Position numbers and translations under genes: made by a program
Notes under the pieces: model-generated
The model's input: only the letters and a program-made list of their open reading frames with translations
What the model was told of the DNA's origin: nothing
Databases searched by the model: none
DNA from: Rostratula benghalensis
Lineage: Eukaryota; Chordata; Aves; Charadriiformes; Rostratulidae
DNA: 64,000 nt
Assembly: GCA_013399305.1 (NCBI GenBank)
Contig: VXAI01000020.1
Span: 4,062,545 to 4,126,544, forward strand
Direction of reading: 5' to 3'
Shown: piece by piece, positions 40,201-55,200 of the stretch
Position numbering within the stretch: the stretch's first letter is position 1
Layout: the number at the start of each line of letters is the position of its first letter

Positions 40201-43200
40201 AATAAAGTATCTTTCTCCTTGCCTTTGTGATGTCAACAGTGCCACCTTCTTATCTCTGCAAACTGTTCCAAACCCAGAACAGCTAAGGTAAAGAATACTT
40301 TAGCTGCTCCCCCTTATTCCTGGCACATTCCTGATCTCCTGTACCCCACGTGAAACTGAGAAACTGCTGAGATCATTGGGGATACTTTGTTAGCCCCAAT
40401 GACTACACCAATTCCCAATATACATTCTTGCATACTATTCTTACAGTCCACCTGAAGCAGAGGCAGCAGCACCTCCTCTGGTAACCTACAGCGAATCTTA
40501 ACATACCGTTGTGTCGGGTTATCTTCCATGAGGAAGCCAAGCTGCGATCAGTTATGCGAAATGAGAAGGGTATGCTGTAAGGAGACTCATCACCATCCTG
40601 TGCAGTCAGGCAAATCGGTTTTCTGTCTCTGCACATTATATACTCTGTTTTAGCAATTTGTGGGTAATTCTTGTTCCCAGGCTGGATGACAACCTGAATC
40701 GTTCCAGTGCCTGTTTTGCCATCTATAAGATAAAAATAACTACTTTTAGCACTTCCAACGTTCACGTATTTATTTCTACTCCCACCTTTCACAATGAAGT
40801 ATCAACTGTAGTATCCAACCTTGGAATTAAGGTGGAAAGCAGCTGCTAATTTAGCAAAAAGGAACAGAGGAATTCTCACAGCTCTCTCTTTGCTTGGCTG
40901 ATTGCAGAACAGATCAACAGCTCTCAGAGCTCAATACTCCGCATGTGCAAGCTGTATTTTGTTGAGCACATGTACCTGTGTGGGGATGGGTACTGTACTC
41001 ATAGGAGGATGAGAAGAGAAAGAGCCCATAAGTCAGAGGTAAAGGACGCTATGCCAAACTGAGTCAAAAGCAGAAAGTGAAGGTCTCTAGCCTTTTTATT
41101 TCTGGAAGGAAAAAATAAATTGCACTTTCTTTACCCTCACTTCCCCTTGGAACAGGAACACTTTCAGAAAGACCAGGCTTTTTTCTTTCCTCTCAGACAC
41201 CATTCAGCAGTGACTCACGCTACATCACCAAAGTCTACGTGCAAGAAGTGAATGAGCTCTCATTCCTAATTACATTTTTTCCAGTACAGGAATGCTTTTC
41301 TATTCCTGTGAAATTACATCGTCTACTTATTAAAACCTTCTCTAGAGATACGTGATTGCAGATGCATATGTCATGTTTACTTTACATGCAACAGAAGTTC
41401 TAAACAATTTAGATTTGTATTATTTACATTTAATTTTAATATGCAAGCTCTGAACAAAGTTAGAATCTTTATCTGTAAAGCAACTTCCAAAGGTCTGCTC
41501 TTTACTCCCACTGATGTTTAAGCATGCAAGGGCTCAAACTAAATCCTGCCATTGGATTTATAAAGGCAGTCCATTTATTTTTTTTTTAATGTAACATATA
41601 TATATTTCAGAATTAAAAGTGTGACCTAACATTTTTCTTTGATAATTCATTTGCTATGCGTATCATTTGGGAAGTGAAGGGTATTTAATCTTGAGTAGAT
41701 GATGTTGAGGCAGAACTATGTTTTTTCCTACAATAAATGTATATACCAAATTGATCAGAAAGAATAGACGATCACTCTTATTAAAACAGAACCAAAACTT
41801 GGCATAGAATGACAATCTGAGTGTACAACCTTTCCTCTGCAATGAGAGTAATTTGTCAGAGCTCGTCACCTGAGGAGTATGTAGTGTGAACACTGTTACA
41901 GAACACAGACAACTGAAAATCAGAGTAAGAGAACAGTAACACACAGCAATGAATACAACTCTCCTTAGAGGTACTTTTAAATTAAGAGTTTCCAAAAACA
42001 GGTCACAAAGAAGTCAAACAGAGGAGGAAACAGCAAGAGTTGCAAGGTCAGTAAATTTTTTTCCAGTAAGTTCCATGTCTCTATTTTGTTGTCTACTTCA
42101 CAGCTGCCAGGTGCTATCATTAAAAAAACAAATAGTCTGGAAATGAAAGGAGTACAATCCACAGGAAAATCTCTCAACAAAAGGTTTTACAAGGGAGCAG
42201 GTAGCTTCTGAAAATACTAAGAATTTGCCCATCTTTCTGCTGTATAATATTCCGCAAGCATTTGATAGAGCTATACCAAAGGCAAGACAATGGACTAGGA
42301 GGGCCTCTGGTCTGAACCAGAATAGTTGTCTCTACTCTAAATTTGTATGTAAACATCTGTTACAGACCACAAAGAATACTGGCAACATTTAGTACTCACT
42401 TCTGTCTATTGCAAGGACTGTGATATTGCATTGACCTCGTCTCATTTCTCCTACATCTCGGTCCAAGACTTTAATGGTTCTGACTTCACCCGATTTTTCA
42501 TCTATGCTGATCCAATTACACTGGCCAGGTGCTATCCGGTAGCTGTCAAGAAAAATTTGTTTGTTTAGTTAAAGATCTCAAATATACACACATGTATACC
42601 TGCACAAACACACACACACACAGAGCATCAACAACTATTTCTCCCTTCCTTTACCCTGCCCATGCTGTGCTCCAATTAAACCAGTAGATAACATTGTTTC
42701 ATACCATATGCCTTCGCTATTTCCAGTTTCTGGATCTTCTGCTATGTATCTCCCAATACTTGTCCCAATATCCTCACATTCTTTAACATCAATGCGTAAG
42801 TGACAGGGTTTAAACACTGGCCCCTCATCCACATCCAGGACGTGCACAGTAACAGAGCTGGTGCTCTGGGAAAGTTGTTGGGAATGTGGTGCCAGCATGT
42901 AGGGTGCCTCATTGTTGACAGCAATCACGAGGATCCTTTGCTTGGCAGCCTCATAGTCCAGTCCCTGTAACAGAGGTGGGGTATTGATTATTTTTTTTTT
43001 TCCTTCAAACCAACACAAAACTTGGTATTGTTTTCACTGCCCAATTATTAAATAGACAAAACTGTACCATGTTTCTTTACATAAAAAGTCAGCTATCCTT
43101 CTGGAACATCCAGCTTGAGACACAGTAAAGGGACGTGATTTAAAAAAAAAGTTAGCACTCAGTCAAAGAAAAGAACCTAAGCAACTACCCCTAATAAGGT

Positions 43201-46200
43201 AAGCAGCACCACTGTAAAATTTTAGATTAATACTCTGATAGTCAATTACTAATAGAACTGAGGTAGGAATTAAATGTAGGGAAGATTTTCCCTCGCATAT
43301 CAGCTGGCCATTATTTTAGGTTACGTGTATTTCTTTTCCAGCACAAGTCAATCACACTTCTTGCTACCACCTACATTTATTTCTAGTAAGACTTCCCACT
43401 TTGCAAGTACATCTGAAATTGTGGGAATAATCAGTTTACTTTTCAGACACTTTCTCCAAGGTCAACGTATACCTTTAATAAGGCTACTTATACCCTAAAG
43501 TCATAATGTTCTCTGGTCTACTACAACATTACACTAAATATAAAAATTTCAATAGGGGGCAAAGGTTTAGAAAAAGCTCTAGTGATTACCAACAACAAAT
43601 TTAACTCGCATCTCTATCCTTACGATTTACATCTTCAAATTTTAGTATTTTTTTTTCCTCCTCCTTACAAGTTACCTGTAAAGTACTGGGTATAACATGC
43701 AACTAAACTAACACAGTTATACATGTGTGAGCTCCCTCACAGCCCAGAAAGGTAATGTGGAGTCACTAACCTGCTAAAGAAAACCTTAAGAGTTTTATGC
43801 AGGGTTGGTAAATTTAATCAATTCCCAGAGAGAATAAGACTAGAGGAAACACTCACTCCTCTCCTCCTCTTCCATACCCCCACTTGTGTTAGAAACCCAG
43901 CCATGATGTAACCCTCAAGTACATCCCTAGGTCTAATCAACATCAACTCTGAAACCAGGCAAAAGCACCACGGTCTTCTGAAATGACAAACCAAAGGGAA
44001 TTCCTTGTGCACATAAAACTGAGGAACAGTCTGGAAGATGAGTTTTGTACATTACAGACCACACATGAGCCTCATTTGCAATTCATTATGCAGTCTGCTC
44101 TAGAAGAGAGTTCAGATCGTGAAGAAAGCATGATTTGCCTGACAGTTATTCTTTAAATGAGTTCTAGATTATTGGTTTTAAAAGCAAGGCCTGAAGACAC
44201 CCAAATTTTCCTCTAGTAGTTCCATTTTTGCTTACCTTAACAACACACAGTATTCCTTCATTTGTGTTTTTGTCTGTTGTGATTTCAAAGGCCCGATCAT
44301 CATTTCCTCTTATAATTTCATACACTGCTCCTGAGCCAGGTGAACCAGGTTCATCAAGATCAACGACAGAGACTCTCAATATTTCTACATTCACTCTGTT
44401 TTCCTCCACTCGCGTTTCATACTTAGAGTATCCAAAAAAAAAAAAAAAAATCAGTTTAAATCAGAGAATACTGTTCCACGATGCAGGACTGAAGAACATA
44501 GTATTTAAGTAAGACTACTTAAACCCAAGGGGTCAATTCACCAAGGTGCTGTAATGATTTATTTTGTTTCCATACATCAGCATATTTCATCCACTCCTCC
44601 CTTACACCCCAAGTGAAACAGTAAAACTTTCCAGCACAAGTGAAATCTCAGGTCCTTCATACACTCAAACTGTTACTGATATAATTAAGTCTGGAATTCT
44701 CCTTCCAGGAAAGGTAAATTAGCACAGTTCCCCTCAGTTATGTCAGCTATAGATGCTAGTTTACATACAATGGGATCAAAAAAAGGCATTAGTGTAAATT
44801 AAAAAAATATAAACAAACCACGAGAACTTTAAGAAAAGCCAAGAAGGGTAAAATATGTCTCTATTTAGACAGCAAAGGAGGAGAGGACTTTTCTTATCTT
44901 TTTATCTGCTTAAATAGCTGTGTTACTCTGCACAAGCTCATGAAGCGCAAATAAGAGTGATTCTGAATTAATATTACTGATGATATTCTACAGGACTGAA
45001 CAGAAAGGATAGGATACGTGTATTCCTCATAGATAATGAATTACTTTTCATAAATTTTGTTTTGCATAATCTCCTGTGCTATCTGAGTTATATATATGGT
45101 TCTGGAGACATACTCTGTGGTCCTGATTAATTCAGATGACTGCAATAGTCAAAGACTTAAGGCTGAGTTATAGCTATTGGTGAACAAGAAGTGGTTCAAA
45201 TACTTCTTTTGTAGAAGGAAAAAAAAAAGTGGGAAAAGCATAGAAAACCTCAGTGAAAATCCTTTCACCTACTTCACTGACAACATTATTTTCATTTGCA
45301 ACACACAAGTAGCCAAAGGCTGGTCAAATAATAATGAGGTCATGACAATGCTTAGAAGTTCATCTATCCCCTCCCTGAAAATGGTTAAATATGGGATTTC
45401 TAACACTATGCATTGCAGCAGAAGTGAACAAATTAGTCATATCAGCTTTCTCCCAACGGACAAGGCAAATTACTCAAAACAACCAACAAACTAGTAAGTC
45501 TAATTACCAAACAGCACAATAACCCACAGGGCATTCTCAAACACCTATTATTGCATTAACTCGCTCAGGGCATTGGGCTTCATATTTAAGGGACAGAGCA
45601 TCAGGATATTAGAAAGAGGATGATGGATTTTATATTTTTTTTTACATTTTTACAGATATTTCATCGATGAAGACTTACTTGTGCCTGTTTAAAGGACGGT
45701 GCATTGTCATTTGTATCTTCGATTCTGATGACAACTGTTCCTGTAGTGCACAAACCAAAAGGCTGACCAGCCATATCTCTCACTTCGACTAACAAAGTGT
45801 AACTGGGTACCACCTGAAAAGATGAATAAAAGCATACTGAAGTTTGACATACTCATTTTTTTCAATCACATAGTTACACATAAGAGTATTTTACTCCCAT
45901 TCCCCAATTCTAAACTCAATGCTCCTCTACAAAATGAGTCTATCAGCTTTGGGGCTTTTCCCCTATAGTTACAAAGGGAAAACCAGGAAAATATTTTTCA
46001 GTGGCTAAACAGCGTAATTCAGTATCTGTTATTCATGCGTATGCTGTATCCTGTATCAAATTAAGCTTCTCACAACGTCAGCTTTATTTTCCAATACCTG
46101 AAATTTTGGAAGATGCAAATGATGCGCTTTAATCTCCTATCTAGTTTTCCCTTTTGGCAAGGCAGAGTATTCCTTTAGGCTTCCAGCTGATTAAGTGTTT

Positions 46201-49200
46201 CAGTGTATATGTCTCTTATTTCAGCAAGGATGACCAGAAATGGTGTGCTGCAATCAGAGCCTTTGTTTAGGCTATGTATGACAAGGCAATGCCTGCCAAT
46301 TGGAAGGAGTCAGTGCCCTTATCAGTTCCAAGGGGATCACTGATAAGAAGCCCACTTAAGTCCCTGACCTGAGTCACAACAGCAGAAGGCTTTCTTTAGC
46401 CTTATTATTACCTGACCAAACCAGAGAAGGGGGACCCAGGAAGCAAAGGGGAACCAGGGGGGACAGACACTGGGCAAGAAAAAAGGAAATTTGTCAATCA
46501 AGACAGTAACTCCAGTTCCAAATGCCTGGAAGTAGCATTAAGTTCCTCAGAAGAAGAAAATCTTCTGTTCCACTTCATAAGTTTATCTCTAAAAAGACAG
46601 AGTGGGCCCATTTTTTCAGCTTTCCTGCCATCAGTGGTCACTGTGATTGTTTCCTAAGTAGTCACAGTAATGCTCACAGTCACTGCATTTCTCTCTTACT
46701 AAAAAAAAATCGTGCAGTGTACCTGCAAGCATGCAATTTTGCAACACACTGCTAATGTGACTTTTCAGCAATGAAGTGTCATCAGCATGCCGCAGTATAA
46801 CTCTTTTCATTCTCAAAAAAAAAAAAAAGTGCCTGTAGCAGTGTGTTTTGCTAAAATGACTGTTTATGATAGAAAAGATTTGAAATATACATGCCTACCA
46901 GTTTTTCTACTGTAAACAATCTCTCATGTGACATTGTATTTCAAAAAAAACAAACCCAAATAAAATAAAATCTAAAACCTCCTGTATCTTATTTACTTGA
47001 AAGCTAACTGATAGAATAAACAGTTTCCACTTTAATTTTAGAAAAATATTATATTACTGTTTAGGTTTTGGAAATATTTCTGTTGAATATTGGATGACTA
47101 ACTAGTTCTGGAAAAGATGGTTCATCTTCCCTGTAAAGAAGAAGCAGCACCTCAAATGGAGCTTAATTTGGATGAAACAGTAGCTCACTGAATTTATGTA
47201 CACAGAAAGAATAAAAATCCGTAAGATTTTTCAATCCATAGGTTGAATAAAAGAGCAGTGGCAGGTCCCCTGCCAAGATTAGCTAGAATACAGTAGATCT
47301 ATGCAGAAACTCTTTGAAGTAGTGACAGGTCTCTGTAAAGCTTAGGTGGGGAAATGAAACAAAACAAAAACAAACAAAAAAAGAATCCCAAAAAGGTAAA
47401 ATAAAATATTTATCTGGTGATTCCTATGCCAGCAATTGAGAGTTAAGAAGCTATCTGTGTGCACTGGATGACAGCTAAAGATGCCTCAGGAAAGATCACC
47501 TCTCTGTCCAGCTGAGGCAATAATACAGCAATGACACCTGTGTCAGCATGCAAAGAAAATGCTGTGGTTATTGGTGGATTTTGTGACACAATGCGGTATT
47601 TCAATGTGGTATGCAGAGTATAAGGCTCATCTCTGTCCTCTGCAGTCACTCTTCCAACAACTACACCTGTGAACACAAGACAGCAATTTTTAGTTCAAGA
47701 AAAATCTGTAAATAATAAAAAATTATTTGATTAGACATTTCTATTTTAGATACAGGAAAACAGCTATTTGGTCATTTAGCTCTAAATGAAAATAATACTA
47801 AAACTACAGTAAATAGTAGCAAAAATACAGTAAGTGTAGAATTTTCTATTTTAAGTGTCTGGTACTTTTTTTGCCTTTTAGACAAAGTAGTAATTATTGC
47901 AGCTGCTAGACAGAATAATCAAAAGAAATACTAAGCATTCAGATTTTAGTGGTTTTGACAGGGACTTCTAATTGAGCATCTCAAACACAGCTCAAGAGGA
48001 GTTGGGAGGGGGAAGTTTGGTGCTTTCTGACACAGTTCAAACTGTAGTGCTGCCTGTCGGGGAGAGCTGCTGTACTTCATCCCTACAGCCCCAGTGGTTT
48101 TCAAACTTCATTTGAAAACAGTAACTGACCCAGTGAGGAGTAGGGCAGCTCGAGAATGAAATGCAACTGGTATTTCAGGGGGAATGGAAAGGCACTTTGT
48201 TTCCTTTTTTGCAAAGTAAATTAAGACTTTCCCCACCCTACACCCCTATCCTAGGTGAATAAAGAATGGCAAATCATGACTTTTGCATTCTTCACTCTCT
48301 GCTTCAGCTTTCTCCCTGCTTTTGTTCTCTGTTATACAGACATGTGAAGTCAGTAATGGGCAATTCCCAGCCTTTTGCAGGTATGGGCAGAAGCAAGATT
48401 TCCACCCCACCTGTCCCCCATGAAAAGTTCATCAGCTTTGACAAACACTGTAAGCTTAATTAAAGGCATTTTACAGCTTAGAACACCACCAATTTAGTTG
48501 TGTAGGAAATTATTTTGTTAAAAATTGCCATTTCTGTCAATCAAGTCAAACAAAACATTTTAGGGAAACAGGTGATTTGGGGTAAAATGAATAGTGTTCT
48601 GAAGTTCTTACGCCACTTTAGGAACACTGAATTCTCTCTATTTGCAAAAACTATTTTAAGCAATACCTTTTGATATGATTGAAATAGCATTTTGGAATTT
48701 CTAGTCATTAAGAAACCTTGAGCTGCTCTTTGCAAATTCAGTCATTGCTGTACAGAAATACTCTTTAGTAAAGACCACTGAAATTGATTAAAAGGCAGAA
48801 TTAGACCTAGTCATACTGGTATATAACTGAATTGAATAGTGCTAACTGTGCTCACTGATTTAAAACAATTCTTACCAGGTTTGGAATTTTCAAGGACAGA
48901 AAACTCAAAAACATCCTGTGTAAAATACGGAGCGTTATCATTATCATCCTCTACCCTGATTGTATGCACAAGTGGTACCTCTGGTGAATAACCATCTGGA
49001 GTGGTTGCAAAGCAAATGATCTGTAAGACAAATACAGTAACTCACTTCATGCTTAAGCAACATGAAGTATTATTACGCTTTTAGTTCAATGGAGATATCA
49101 ATAAAATGACACAGCCTATGAAGCATACCCTTCTCAAGACCAGGCTCTTTAGCCACACGGAAGAGGAAGTGACTGGTACCTTACAATGACACAAAACCTT

Positions 49201-52200
49201 TAAATGCTTTCCAAGCTTTCTCCTTTCCATTCCTTGGACTACAAATATTTTAATCACTTTCTTCCCTTCCCCTTACCCACCCCAACACTGTCAAACACTT
49301 TTTCCAAGCCTCTTGAACATATTTTTTTTTTTCAGGTATCTATGAGACAATCTCAGCCTTACCAAAAATTTAGATAATCTAAATATTGCTTCTTAGAAAA
49401 AAATCAAGAACAACAGCAAGACTATGTGCCCATTACAACATAATCTAATAGAATGCAGTAATAGTTACTGCAAATTACCTATTTAGAAGCTGTTTGTTTC
49501 TAACTGCCTTCTTACACTTCTCAGCCAGTAGAGAGAGCAGTGTACCTTGTTAACAAAATACCAAAACTGAACTGCTTGAGAAAGTGACTCAAAAAAATCA
49601 CAGCCATATGGAATTTCTCATCATTTTGTTTTTATGCAGACCTTTTCAACCTTTACTGAAAAACACTGGTGTAAGTTCAAGCTCTTCCCGAAAGTGCTGC
49701 AAATCCAACAGCTCACTATATTTACGCTGCAATTAGAGCCTAAGCAGTAAAAAGCAAAACCACCCTCAAGATCTGGATGACCAGCTATTTCTTCATTTGT
49801 CACTAATTTCATCTCTACAACACCAAAGACATATTATTCCAGATCTTGTGTGCTCCCATTTGCCCCTGTAACCCAGATTTCCAATATATGCATGCCATTA
49901 AAAGAAGATTTAATTTCATTTACATAATTTAGGCCTGTACCTGAAAGCTTGGATATTGTTCACGATCTATTGCACGAGTAGCAAAGATATTTCCAGTTTC
50001 TCTTTCTATGTAAAACAAACCCTTTGGATCTTGATCAATTCCCGGTCCACTTGCCGAATAATAAATGGTGTAGTTGTGAGCTGTGTCTGACTGGACCTAT
50101 AAAGAACATGTTTTTAAGCCCAAGAAAAAAACAGTAGCATCATTCTAATACATTCTACGCCTTTGCATTACCATATTTAGCACAAAGAGAAACACTTCAG
50201 GAAAAAAAAAAAATCTCTTCACCCCCCCCCCCCAAAAAAAAAATCCCCACCCAAAAAAAGCCAAACTTGTTCTCCTTCTTTTACAGCCTAGAAGAACAGT
50301 AGGAGAACAACTTTCTATGTAACTGCTTTCCTTTATATTGTGTGTACGTGAGAAGGGATAGTTAAATTCAGATATGTTTGAGAGACAGAAATATCGATCA
50401 ATTAAGGAAATTTAGTGTGCATACAAAAATTATTTGAAATCTAATCTCTCCAGAATACTGCACATACAAGACACTTTCAGATACACATGGCTTATTAATT
50501 CTGTCCCTGTTCAAGATATTTTTGGTTTTACAACACTCATTGGGAAAGTTGTTTGTAACAAGAGAAGAAAAAGCAAAGCAAGGAAAGAAGGAAGGAAAGA
50601 CCTACCCAGAGTACAGCCCAGAGATAGGCCAATTCAGATGGCCTCTCTGCATCTCATTACAAGCACCAAGGAGGTAACATTAGCAGTTATCTATTTATAA
50701 ATGCTCTCCTCCCCAAACTTTCCTTACCTACTGAATGCCAGAAGTTATGAAGGCAAGATTAGTAGAAGAATGATTGCTCTGCACAGACTCTGTTATTACA
50801 CTTGTCTCTACACATCTGCTACCAGCCACTCTGTAATCTAGTGCAGCCTAGATGGATCCATGATAACTTTAGTTCTTGCATTTCTCTTTCACGCCTACTT
50901 GTTTTCTTACAGCAAGTACTTTTCCTAATAATATAGGCCATAGTCAGTCTTCAGTGCTACAGGTCTACACCTCAAACTTCTCAGAGGATGTAGACAATGC
51001 AGGTTAAGTTTTCCCCCACCCCATGCCTACAAAATATTTTTCTAGGCAACATTTTTGGGGGGTTTGTTTGTTGTTTCTTTTTAATTACTCACTTCACTGA
51101 TTCCCAGGCCAAAGAGCTCTCCTGATAGCAAGCCTCTCTCTCTCCTTCTTGCAACTTTTGTGTATTTCCAGTTTATCCCAATAACTATGATCACGAGTTA
51201 TGTCAGCTACAAGATCACTAGATACACAGTGAACAGGAAGGAACTTGACAAAGGAATAATAGCAGGAACAGCATCATTAGGGCATACAAGAGAGCTCACT
51301 TTTGCTCTTCTTTTATCATAAAAGTCACATGCCAAACTAGTTTGTCTCATAAAATTAGGATTTGTAAAATATACCTGCTGTATTTGTACTGGAAAAGGTC
51401 CCAGAAAGTTCTCCGTCACGACAGATGGAATGGGGCCCCACCTTCTTTTGGTTCTCTTGAGAAGTGTATCTCTAGCATGCCTGGTCTTCTGTGTCTGGTC
51501 CTAGAAGATAAAAAGACAGTTAAGAATATACTCATATATTCTTACAAATTAAGATTATACATATATACATACATTACACATATATTCTTAAAAATTAAGA
51601 ACATATCCATATATTCTTAATTGTGCATGTTGTTACTTAACTACTGTACTCAATTTGCATCTTTTTTCTTCAGTTACAGTTTTCCTATTGGCCATTTGTT
51701 TTTCCAAGGTCTTAAACTGTACCTGTGATTGTACCTGTGACAGTATTCCAAGATTTTTCAGTCGTCAGAATACTTTGCATGAATAAAATCTGCTTTAATT
51801 CCTCAAACACGGCTTTTAAGGTTCTTGGTGTTCCTGATTAAGGTCCTTGCTAGCATCTCCCATTTAAGTCTGCTGACTTCAGCAACAGACAGAAATCAAC
51901 AACTGCTAAATAAAAATACACTCTGCACCAAAGTGCTTTGCCTGATTATCCAAGTGCCATATGAAACAGCATTTAAAGTAAGTAAGGTATCTTGAAATTG
52001 GAGGCTCACCGTTTTTTCTTCTTCCACCAAGCTAACATGTATTTTCTTTAGTACATGTTCTTGAGTATCTTTAAGTAATATACTAAAAGTCTTTTTCTCA
52101 GCAGACAAAGAAACATGAGATGTTGTATACACAGAACCATCCTCTAGAATTTTAAAGTTCCCATCACTGGAACTGATAAAGTCTGCAGACTGAAGGCATT

Positions 52201-55200
52201 CTTTCAAATCAACTGTAATAAAAAAATAAAAAAATAAAAAATCAATAAATAACTCAAACATTAAAACAATATCATCTTTCACAACACAAACATACAAAAA
52301 TTCCTAAGTAAAAATTCTATTTCCTGACATGTGACATCTCCAAGAATTTGGTCATTCAGTATTTAAGCATCACAACTATAGATTCTAGAACCCATTTATT
52401 CTCTCAGATTTGACCAAGTTCACACAGATTTCCACTGCTGTGTTCCTAAATGTTTCCTAAAGGACATGGGTGATTCATAGGTGTCTTTCAACAAGACACT
52501 ATTACACTGGTAAAATTATTGAAGCATCAGAGATGAACTTATACATTTAAATGGAAAAAAAATATTATGAACACACTATTGGATCAGTAGTTATTAGATT
52601 TGCCTTGTGCTCCATGCCCCACAAAATCAGTGAAGATGATTAATTGATGCAAATGCCCCATGGAGATATTACATCTCAGAAGTTTTGCCCTCAGGAGGAA
52701 AGCACTGACTGGTACTATGTGATTTAATAGTCTTAGGAGGACAAAGGCCTTTACATTATGATGCAGACAGATGGGAGAGATAAAGACTGACTCTAGAACA
52801 AATGATTGGCAATTTTTTAATATCTACATGACAGAATCCCATGCAGTTCATAGGAAGTACGAAGTATTAGTTAAGTAGGTAAGTTCAGCATACTTCTCAG
52901 GTATTTTTTACTGTATTTGCTATCAGTTGTGGCTAAAATAAACTTTAATGCACTTAAATAAAATTGGTTCACCAGTGAGTAATTCAGCACTACAGCTGCA
53001 GGAAAAGCAGAATCAGGATAATCACAATGAACTGCACTAAGACTACAGTACTAAGCAAGAACAATTTGACAACCTGAAAGCCAGAGACCTAAACTCTTGA
53101 AAAATGGTCCTTGCACAGTACGAGGTGTGTCATGTTTTCAATATACCTTCAAGGATGTCATAATCGATGGGACCTTAGTCTGTGAAAGCCAATTGTAAAA
53201 TTCCCAGAGTAGATTCAGAATTTCATCCCATGTAGGTGGGATTTTCAACAAACTAAATTTCATTTCTCTTTAAAGAATGCAGAGATGGGAAGTATAATTT
53301 TAAATATGATGTGATTTCTTCCTTAAGTTTTTCTTTTAACTGTTCAATTAAGCATTTCCTAGACTATCTCTAGTACTGCAGCAGTGACTCTTCTCCCCTG
53401 TCAATCCGTGCAATGAAAATTTAGTATTGAAGAGAATATCATTGCCTCACTTAAAGGTGTCTCATACTTCTGCATATTACAGCAATGCATTTCCAAAAAT
53501 CAGATTGGGGATTTTGTTTCTGATGGTTATATGAGTCAGCATTACACTCAGTTAGCCATAGCTTTGTGGGATCTTTTTTCTTTACGGCTTCTCATATACA
53601 TTGCGTAAGTCAGAAATGCAAAAAACCTTGCAACAACCAGGAAAATCTTGACTTATTTTATTGTCAAGGTATGGTCCTTGTATCGATGCAAAATATATTG
53701 CATTTTCTCATTGAGTAATGTCATTCAAGCTATAAAGATTTTGTTAAATTTTTCATTAAAAAAACCCAGAAGTTTAATTTATATGTTATGCAATTTCTTT
53801 CACAGCACTGCAATAACATGAAGTTTTGTTTTTATATAAATCACATTTATTTACACAGAGAAATGCTACAGTTTCTGAGAACAAGTTAACTCCTTCAACA
53901 GCTGCAGAGAACTTTCATTTAAAAATGTAGCATTAAGGTCAATGAACTGTCATTTTTAAAGCTAGATTTCCTGAGCACTTGCATTGTGATGAACTACCAA
54001 TCCATTCGTTTCTTCTGTAGGAATGTGGCTTAGGATGGTAGATTTGGAGCATGCCCCTCTGTTGTCCTGGGGCTCACACAGGGCACCCCTGAACCCTCAA
54101 AATCAGTCTCAGGCAGGACACCACCCAATGCAGCTCCTATGCCACACCTTTAAAAGCTGTCTTTCAAGGATGGGTCTGAAAAAAAAAAAATGGAGGAGGG
54201 TGTTTTCTGAAACCCACCNNNNNNNNNNNNNNNNNNNNNNNNNNNNNNNNNNNCTTGCCCCCCCCGCATTTCCTTTGGTCATCTACACATTGCCCTAAAT
54301 CAAGACCATCCAGTCAGACAAGAGCACTCTCCCAAACCAATGTGCAATGAGGGACCCCTCTGTACCCCCTCTTTTGGGTGCCCTGAATGTCCCAGTGCTG
54401 CTGAGAAGTCACAGCCATGTACACAGAACAGCAGCGCCTGGGTGCTGAGTTTTACCTTCTTTTTTTTCTCTTTTGCCATTATCCAAATGACTTACTGACT
54501 TCTTCATATGACTCTGTGGGTTATAGGCACAGTCTGGAATATTAAGCCACTCATTTAAATACTAAGCCCTAGACTCCAAATTTTGAAACCATTAAACTCT
54601 GCCATTCTTGTTTTAAAATAAATACTGAAAGCTGACAATAGTTGTTTACACAAATGTCAAATGGGTGCATGGAGCCAGCATTCAAATCCGCAACAAACAC
54701 AGGGCGTATCCTTCATAAAAAGGCTGATCCAGCTGTTTAACTGGCTGTCCAGTCACCCATTCACTCCATTTAAAAAAAAAAAAAAAAGGGAAAAAAAAAA
54801 AGCGCCTCCTTCACTGTTAACAGCCTCTCCAGCCAAGGTGCAATGTTGTAACAAGATGGACATCTCGCAGTTTCTCACCTCTGCCCACTAATGTGTCAGC
54901 CTCTAGTTCAGAAGGAACATGAAAAAGTACTTTCTTGCAAGCTTCAGAGCACAAACTTAGTACCTAGAAAACAAATTAAGAAATCAGGAAAAAGAAATAA
55001 TTACATACTATTTTGAATAATAACTACAATTACCGAAGCTGCCTTTGGTTTGTTTGCTTTTCAAGCAGTGAAAAGGCACAGAAAGGACACTTCAACTGAA
55101 AAGGCGAGTACTACACAGCTTAGCATGCCAAGTTTCAAACTGGAAATAAGATCTGACCACTGCTCCTGCATCTGTCTCTCCATAGCTTGCATTTTTTTTT

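Larger units (their letters stand above)
35309..51374 (-). other. Desmocollin introns 4-14, no additional genes seen
   Basis: The introns between the listed exons are 162 bases to 2.0 kb, AT-rich, all GT-AG, and contain no further open frame with homology I recognise. Simple features include a C12-A10 run at 50222..50243, T/A homopolymers beside several acceptors, and a near-perfect 20-base inverted repeat at 35986..36005. I recognised no CR1 fragment inside these introns, in contrast to the 31 kb downstream of the gene. Confidence 0.7.
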
